From the NCBI GenBank assembly GCA_003116975.1, contig BGKB01000059.1:124001-188000 (forward strand): 64,000 nucleotides of DNA, in the 5' to 3' direction. Below, in pieces: positions 59,401-64,000 of the stretch; within the stretch, counting starts at the first letter, position 1, and each line of letters begins with the position of its first letter. The stretch comes from Aurantiochytrium sp. KH105 (taxonomy: Eukaryota > Sar > Bigyra > Thraustochytrida > Thraustochytriidae). Below the pieces are notes generated by a model. That model searched no databases, was not told the DNA's origin, and saw only the letters and a list, made by a program, of their open reading frames with translations. The position numbers and the translations under genes were made by a program.

Positions 59401-62070
59401 GAGGAAGACCTCTGCGCAGAAAGCACGAGCCTGGGGCCAGAGAAAAGTACCCGCGCCGAATCTGTCGATGAAACAAGCTCAAACGCGACATCCATCAAGA
59501 CATGGGAGGAAGCGGTTTGTTGCAAGCTCAGCAAAAAGGTCGAAGCGGAGTGTCGCGCCGTATTCCAGACTTATGCGAGCCAAAACGAAGACGGGAAAGT
59601 TCTTGCCACGCAGGTCATTCAGATGCTGCAAGACACAGGGCACTATCTCAGCCAGAAAGAAGCAGCTCTTCTCATGCATGGTCGGACTTGGTCGGCCTCT
59701 TCTGGGGACACGAGTTCCATTGCGGAGAATCCGCAAATGGAGTTTATGTCTCTCCTGCGAGGCGTTGAGAAGGAAGACCTTACTCGGCACATTGACACTG
59801 CAAAAATATCTCGTACCAAGCAGCTCGAGTTCGTCAAGCTCTTTCTTTCGAATACTGCCGTTTTCGCGGATCTCGAACTCTCGATTCCGGGAATCATCTC
59901 TGCAGTGGCCGAACGTTCCGAGCTGCTCGTCTTTCATCAGGGCGAGTGCGTCTGCGCCGAATCTGCCCCCGTAAATAGCATGCTCATTGTTGTCGACGGT
60001 ATGATTACCGTACGCAAGGGCACGACAAAGCGAACGATGCACGCCTCACAAAGCCCCATTCTCTTTGGCGAGGATCTAGTCTTCCTTCCTGTCAAGGAGG
60101 TCGGTACATTTTCTTCCTCTGCAGAAATTGCGTCGACTCACGCAGTGGTCATCGAGGTCTTTCGCCACGTTTTGCAGCGCGCAGTCCCGCAAGAACACTC
60201 CAAGTCGAGGCAATTACAAAATCGCGCGATTCGGCTAAAGATAGAACAAGAATCACGGTATCAACTGCCTTCCGTACGTAAAGTCCTGCCCGTCATTCGT
60301 CAGCAGCAGCGAGCTCCCTTTGGGGCAAGGTATCGTGCTCTCGCTTCCGTCGACCTCTTCAAGGAGAGTGTTCAAGCGGACCCGTACCTCATCTCGCGTG
60401 TCGCTGCTGAAACGGAGCTCATCACCTTCGATCAGGACGAGTTTGTCTTTCGACAAGGCGATGTTGGTGACTTCTTGCTGGTTGTAGTAGCTGGAGACAT
60501 CAAGGTAAGAATCCGACACGAGAACGGCGTATCACATACACACACCATTCATTTCAATGAGTCTAAAGGCGGGTATGTTCTCGGCGAGCTAGCATTTTAC
60601 ACGCGCAGACATGAACGTACCGCAGATGCCATTGTTCACTCGGAGACGCTCATGGCGCTTAAAATCTCGCGATCCTCGCTTCAGTCCATCTTTGAGTCAT
60701 CGCACAGTATATGGGCTCTCATCCGTGATCGAGCTCACAAGTTCAATCACATCAAGGAGGAACTTCCTTCCGTGGGCGTCAGTGCCAGGCTCAAACAGAT
60801 TGGGGCTCAGACCTATCGTCGGCTAATCAACAACAACTCCACCAACATCAACTCATCCGCAAAGTCACCCGCCGAAATGGGCGACAATGCAGCACCTCCG
60901 GGAAGCTCGGTCTCAAACGCTAATAATGAGCAAAGTGATACTGGCAACTCGAGCATCTTTCGGGCCATTAGCGCTGAATCTGAAAAACGGAATCGAGACA
61001 TGCAAAGGACCTCGTCTCAGAGTAGCCAAGGGACGGTCTCGGAGGCAGACTTTCTCAACATCGTGTCCATGCTCACGTTCTATCCGCTGTCTCTCAAGCA
61101 CGTGGCCATCATTCGCAAGGTCTTTGAGCTTTACGCAACAGCTCCATTGCACCGGCACAGACACATTTACGGCAAGGGATCTCTTGCAAGTGCAGAGGAC
61201 TTGTATCCTGAGGGCTGCATAACACTCTCCAATCTTTCCTCAATGATTGAAGATGCCGGACTTGTACTTCACGAGAAAGTGCTTGCTCATGTCATGGACG
61301 AGTGGAAAATTACTGATGCAACTGGATACCTTGAGCCCGCCATCTCTTTCACAAGCTTACTGTCTATCATTGCTGCTGCTGTGAAAAGACAACGATTGCT
61401 TCTCGAGGTCGAGACAATCTTCAAAATTATCTTAGCAAACGATGAGGTCATGGGCCCCAAACTTAAAAAGGGACTGCAAAGTGTGGAAAGTCGCGCGGTT
61501 CCGACGGATCAAAAGTGGAGGCGACTTGCCGCAAAGAAAATCGGAATCACCCCGGAGATTCTCCGCGGTGCATGGCTCGAGTTTCTTGATGTTGATCTTA
61601 GCCCTGAGGCTGCCGAGGAGATGATATTTGAAGCGGACGAGTCAGAAAACGGGTTTGTCTCCTTTGGAGACTGGCTTGATTCCATTCACAGCGTCTATCA
61701 GATCGAGGTCGAGGGCACAGACAACTTCACGGTGTTCGAGACAAAGATGATGGGACTCGACCGTACAATCAGTACAGATCTTCGTCGCGACGACTCCGTC
61801 TCCTTTTCAACCTCATTTCAGAATGCAGTACCAATATCACGTTCCGAATATCTCAAGGCGAGCGGAAGCGACAGCTTCTCAAGTTCCGCTTTGGCTACTT
61901 TCGGCAAGCGCATTGCGAGTCTTGGGCCAGGTATTTTGAACGATACTAAAAACATCGTTACTTCGGCACGTCGGAGCTCCAGGACCCGTGTAACTCCCGA
62001 GCCCGCCAGACCCGAAGGCATGGCCAATCGACGCGTATCCTCGGCACCTTTTACATCACCCAATCTATAG
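56452..62070 (+). CDS. Giant SulP-family transporter with STAS, three cyclic-nucleotide-binding and EF-hand-like regions (copy B)
   Basis: An 1872-residue intronless paralogue of the upstream gene. Start at the ATG at 56452 (MAQAST); the frame upstream opens only with TTG. The membrane domain (about 36-470) is nearly identical in DNA to copy A. The STAS region is similar but diverged except for short identical islands. cNBD1 lies at about 676-790 (SLYIVQQGKFSSV), cNBD2 at about 1150-1240 (NSMLIVVDGMITV) and cNBD3 at about 1293-1412 (FVFRQGDVGDFLLVVVAGDI). The last keeps a more canonical GDxGD-type turn than copy A. A C-terminal EF-hand-like segment (EADESENGFVSFGDW, about 1722) follows. The N-terminus and all regulatory parts differ strongly from copy A, so the copies probably carry the same ion or solute under different control. 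Confidence 0.85.
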   Translation: MAQASTPWPSRAGSIAKSLRRALKGSDLHGSGLLTLVLSGIINGLLMFVFCCVFAILVFQDKRDDSTVLKDFLPVGVSMHIFSVMMGSIFYACFTSCKASIAGPDINPALFFALIVESIQLGADSQNPTPIEAILPTSLLAICIGTILIGVTFLTLGHFKLTRIVQYLPASLLNGFLACIGYKVMKAALTTTCGDIYYKKPGKFIFWKLMLPALPVGFGLYLAKAYHIGQPGVTFPVILLVPLGLFYAALVISGTSLEQARDQCLDVESSASCAGGWFYPEFGRGEFGAVYSTLDLAHVDVGALLYSFSDLPAMLLIVVIDYLLKLAGTKKAVGFDFPFDNEMKTAGMACLASAVGGFSPPAYSQTKFTVLNIGITHNPESRVPGIVTGLFNAVLYFWGFPLINYLPRFFLGGLLIYAGLGFVVDNLIKSWNRVSREEFMAIWTIVIVNAATSLLVAVVVGIILSAIIFALTYGRIGVVKAYFHGCDYESKVVRSVKDASKLTHLSKRYAIVQMQNYIFFGSAGQILDFTKSLLAEQAQVSRMGRVRYLIFDWTHVYGIDYSGLGVFLDIANVLKKHEVMFVFTGVKENIIRSMLREGILQHGAAVLDHLDLGVEWIEEQLLEWAHLVRSRWLEFRPVVKLHDLARNKAKHDALEEILKDTGFGNELWRFVKRVVIAKGETLCEPGKPAESLYIVQQGKFSSVFADANGNVRKIRSYARGAYINEMAVFTTALQQHKIIADTENCAVIVMTQYEISRLRASRPNIFMALQQTILRHYWQSNLKLEREISDFEQFAPLPGDLRQQNSFDAEASASVKSRSGKLAKRASMLSRGSSFVSHLFMIGGLSASAAAHDRGSLIGSSTHIPSAANMMASFRGSQKKAMQAYNGSEASSVHVEEAGLAFLHAAINLIQKDSERWLIQDELLGAGLTNKVSTGTTLNVLFEGFSSEIELLHGRAGIVRLQAYTDEVHNVEAVERPARICEDEEDLCAESTSLGPEKSTRAESVDETSSNATSIKTWEEAVCCKLSKKVEAECRAVFQTYASQNEDGKVLATQVIQMLQDTGHYLSQKEAALLMHGRTWSASSGDTSSIAENPQMEFMSLLRGVEKEDLTRHIDTAKISRTKQLEFVKLFLSNTAVFADLELSIPGIISAVAERSELLVFHQGECVCAESAPVNSMLIVVDGMITVRKGTTKRTMHASQSPILFGEDLVFLPVKEVGTFSSSAEIASTHAVVIEVFRHVLQRAVPQEHSKSRQLQNRAIRLKIEQESRYQLPSVRKVLPVIRQQQRAPFGARYRALASVDLFKESVQADPYLISRVAAETELITFDQDEFVFRQGDVGDFLLVVVAGDIKVRIRHENGVSHTHTIHFNESKGGYVLGELAFYTRRHERTADAIVHSETLMALKISRSSLQSIFESSHSIWALIRDRAHKFNHIKEELPSVGVSARLKQIGAQTYRRLINNNSTNINSSAKSPAEMGDNAAPPGSSVSNANNEQSDTGNSSIFRAISAESEKRNRDMQRTSSQSSQGTVSEADFLNIVSMLTFYPLSLKHVAIIRKVFELYATAPLHRHRHIYGKGSLASAEDLYPEGCITLSNLSSMIEDAGLVLHEKVLAHVMDEWKITDATGYLEPAISFTSLLSIIAAAVKRQRLLLEVETIFKIILANDEVMGPKLKKGLQSVESRAVPTDQKWRRLAAKKIGITPEILRGAWLEFLDVDLSPEAAEEMIFEADESENGFVSFGDWLDSIHSVYQIEVEGTDNFTVFETKMMGLDRTISTDLRRDDSVSFSTSFQNAVPISRSEYLKASGSDSFSSSALATFGKRIASLGPGILNDTKNIVTSARRSSRTRVTPEPARPEGMANRRVSSAPFTSPNL
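56560..57860 (+). repeat. Near-identical SulP membrane-domain segment, copy B
   Basis: The partner of 50288-51588. Substitutions include two conservative residue changes (Val to Leu and Ile to Met); the others are silent. Confidence 0.9.
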
Positions 62071-62813
62071 GCCTAGATCGCTTCCGAAATAAAGACGACA
62101 CGATCTTTCTTCGTACTGTTAAAATTGAAAAAATACAACTTCTTCTTTTGTCTTTGCCTCCTCGTGTGCGAGGGAAAATGTGAAAAAAAATTGCCAAGCT
62201 GACATTTCGTCCTAGCCTATCCAGCGTTCTGCGTGCGTACTAGTGAGTCAGACGCCCGCTTGTCAACGAACCAACTTTAACCTGCCACTCACTCTACGTG
62301 GAGTAAAATTCGCAAAAACTCACAAACCCGGCGAGTTGAAGCTCGCAAATTTGCCATCAGGTGTCCCAAGTAACTCGCAAACTCGGCGACTTGAAGCTCG
62401 CGAGCGTGCAAATCTCGCAGGTGTCCCAAGTGGCCTAAGTTTGCCCCAAAAGAGCTGTTGGGTCACTTTGCGCCATAAGCCCGAGGCTCGTCTGGACAGG
62501 TTTAGGTTGGTCGACGCGCGCCATCCCTTGCGAAGCCCGACTCGCGCGAAACGCCGCGCCGCGTACGCTACGCGTCGCAGTCCTGCGAGAGGCTCGCCCG
62601 CGAGCTCTACTTGCCTCCCCTGAGACGGTCGCAGGCGAAACAAGGCGCAGTTGGGCCGGGGCTGATCGAGCGCGCGAGCAAGCGGCAGTCTCCGCGGGGC
62701 GGCCGGCCGTCGAGACCGAGAAGCAAGCCTTGCAGAGCTGCGAGCGACCGCGCGCGCGCGTATAGAGCACTTGCTCGCCCGCTCGCTTGCTTGCTTTGCG
62801 GACGAAGTCTAAG
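62071..62813. other. Intergenic region between SulP copy B and the LC8-type gene
   Basis: Contains an imperfect 55-58 bp tandem duplication (62319-62431) and GC-rich DNA with an alternating CG tract (about 62751-62760) near the next start codon. No further gene is seen. Confidence 0.6.
62319..62431. repeat. Imperfect tandem duplication, unit about 55 bp
   Basis: Copies are 62319-62371 and 62374-62431. Both run CTCRCAAACYCGGCGASTTGAAGCTCGC through to CAGGTGTCCCAAGT; the second has a 5-nt longer middle. Confidence 0.85.
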
Positions 62814-63113
62814 ATGGCGCCGACAGCGAGCTCAGCCCCTGTGACGTGTGACGTAAAGGCCTGCCATATGGCGCCGGAGACGCGGGACAAGGCCCTTGGG
62901 TTTATTGCCGATGCAGTCGCCCAGGGCAAGGTCGAGAAAGATGTTGCAACACAGATCAAGCGAAACATGGATGCACAAGACGCGGCGGGAACCTGGCACT
63001 GCATTGTAGGCCAGGATTTTGGAGCCTCTCTTTGCTTTGAGAACAAACATCTCCTTTTCGTCAAGGCTGACGAGAAACACATTCTCCTTTTCCGATCTTT
63101 TGACCAATTGTAA
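62814..63113 (+). CDS. LC8-type dynein light chain
   Basis: A 99-residue protein from the ATG at 62814; the frame upstream opens only with TTG. It shows the LC8 fold in order: helix ETRDKALGFIADAV, helix VEKDVATQIKRNMD, the invariant TWHCIVGQDFG strand, then ENKHLLFVKADEKHILLFRS. LC8-family chains dimerise and hold together intermediate chains in cytoplasmic and axonemal dyneins and many other partners. The strand after WHCIVG (FGASLCFENKH) is diverged from canonical DYNLL1, so this may be an axonemal LC8 variant. A dynein heavy chain gene is about 42 kb away on the same contig. Confidence 0.88.
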   Translation: MAPTASSAPVTCDVKACHMAPETRDKALGFIADAVAQGKVEKDVATQIKRNMDAQDAAGTWHCIVGQDFGASLCFENKHLLFVKADEKHILLFRSFDQL

Positions 63114-63408
63114 AGTCAGTTTCACGAACACATCCAAATAATTTCAAACGTAGGTAGTTCCTCTTTCTCTTAATTCCATTCATTGTGCGATTTGCTCCGA
63201 GACGAGATCCAAATCAACAGCAATCAACATTCAACGCTTTTTGAGCTTTCTATCTATCTGTACGCTACTTCACATGTAAGAGGACACGAAAGGAGAGAAG
63301 AGCGACTTGGCTACATGACACTCGCAACGCAAGGACCGACGGCCACAGCCAACAAAGACGAAGGTGTTTCTCTTTCTTGTAACTTTCCCGATGCAGGACT
63401 CGCTTCAA

Positions 63409-64000
63409 TCATGGCCTCGGGGGACGGGGGGCGGAGACAGCTGCAGCAGAAGAAGAAGAATGAGAGGAAGTCGGCATGAGGACACGATCATGCAAAACTG
63501 TCGCTGTTGTCGAAAGGTCCATAAGCTTGTCAAGAGAGCCGTCGAGCTCAACAGGGTCACCACGTTCATTGTACAGGGGCGGTGGCGGCGGCGGCCAGGG
63601 GAGGATGGGAAAGTGGTGCGCAAACTCAACCATTTGCAGCACGGTGTCAACATGCGGATTTCCTCCGCAGAGATTCGTTGTGCATTGGCTCACGATTGCC
63701 TTGTAGAGCCTTTGTGGGGCTGCCATCTGACACTCCAACTGATCCATACTGCGCGTGGAAAGATGGAGACCGGTCGTGCCGTGTAGCTGCAGGCGCATGA
63801 TTTCATCCACTGGAGTCCACCACAGCAGCGCAATGGCACGCGTGGTTTGCGCGTCTTTCGTAAGCGCCAGCAAAAACAGTCCCCGTGCATTCAACACGAA
63901 TCTAGCACGCAGGTGTTTTGTCTCACCGAAATCTTCTAGTGACATGGCCTTTCCTGCACGATGAAGCATAACGGGCTTGACGTCCCTAAAAACGAGACCA
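63409..64000 (-). CDS. Unrecognised protein, 5' part beyond the window
   Basis: An open minus-strand frame ending at 63409. It is open from the right edge, so the gene or exon extends past 64000; an ATG at 63969 could be internal, and a TTTTTAG at about 63985 could be an intron end. Readable parts include FRDVKPVMLHRAGKAMSLEDFG, ARFVLNARGLFLLALTKD, IALLWWTPVDEIMRL, a proline run PWPPPPPP and a Ser-rich tail. I do not recognise the family. The even amino-acid use in the first 130 residues supports real coding. Confidence 0.5.
   Translation of the reverse strand, partial: GLVFRDVKPVMLHRAGKAMSLEDFGETKHLRARFVLNARGLFLLALTKDAQTTRAIALLWWTPVDEIMRLQLHGTTGLHLSTRSMDQLECQMAAPQRLYKAIVSQCTTNLCGGNPHVDTVLQMVEFAHHFPILPWPPPPPPLYNERGDPVELDGSLDKLMDLSTTATVLHDRVLMPTSSHSSSSAAAVSAPRPPRP

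Overview
This is a nuclear eukaryotic contig. It has spliceosomal introns, an axonemal dynein heavy chain, ARL3, an LC8-type light chain, LSM5, TRM6 and UTP18, and no bacterial operon structure. The GC-rich, gene-dense, intron-poor layout with motile-cilium genes and multidomain cyclic-nucleotide-binding proteins suggests a zoosporic stramenopile, most likely a thraustochytrid (labyrinthulomycete). That assignment is inferred from gene content; there is no rRNA marker here.

Layout. 0-8 kb: an array of GCAAGTGCG-like motifs, a two-exon class I/II aminotransferase (-), and a metallo-beta-lactamase protein with cyclic-nucleotide-binding domains (+). 7.8-24 kb (-): an intronless 12.7 kb inner-arm dynein heavy chain and a FABP-like/6TM/PX/START lipid-binding protein. 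24-29 kb: a hairpin-rich stretch, a 51-residue Lys/Ala-rich protein (-) and a 3.7 kb repeat-rich gap. 29-35 kb: ornithine decarboxylase (+), ARL3 (-), a limonene-epoxide-hydrolase-like protein (+) and a small membrane protein (+). 35-50 kb: UTP18 (-), a p24 cargo receptor (+), a five-exon ubiquitin-like protein (+), a Cys-rich PLAC8-like membrane protein (-), LSM5 (+), TRM6 (-), and a SNAPC1-like protein whose reading frame overlaps the next gene, a HAD phosphatase. 50-62 kb (+): two tandem, very large SulP transporters with STAS, three cyclic-nucleotide-binding and EF-hand-like regions. Their membrane domains are almost identical in DNA while the flanks are diverged, as gene conversion would leave. 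62-64 kb: an LC8-type dynein light chain (+) and an unrecognised gene cut by the right edge (-).

I assembled 12 introns by joining frames across GT...AG sites. Eight use the donor GTACGT rather than GTAAGT. Several exons are very small (18, 20, 29 and 39 nt), so simple ORF calling misses the true starts or middles of these genes.

Themes are cilium function (dynein heavy chain, LC8, ARL3), cyclic-nucleotide sensing (three proteins with several cNBDs each), lipid trafficking, and RNA processing (UTP18, LSM5, TRM6, SNAPC1-like). Apart from the SulP pair and the overlapping SNAPC1/HAD pair, neighbours look independently transcribed.
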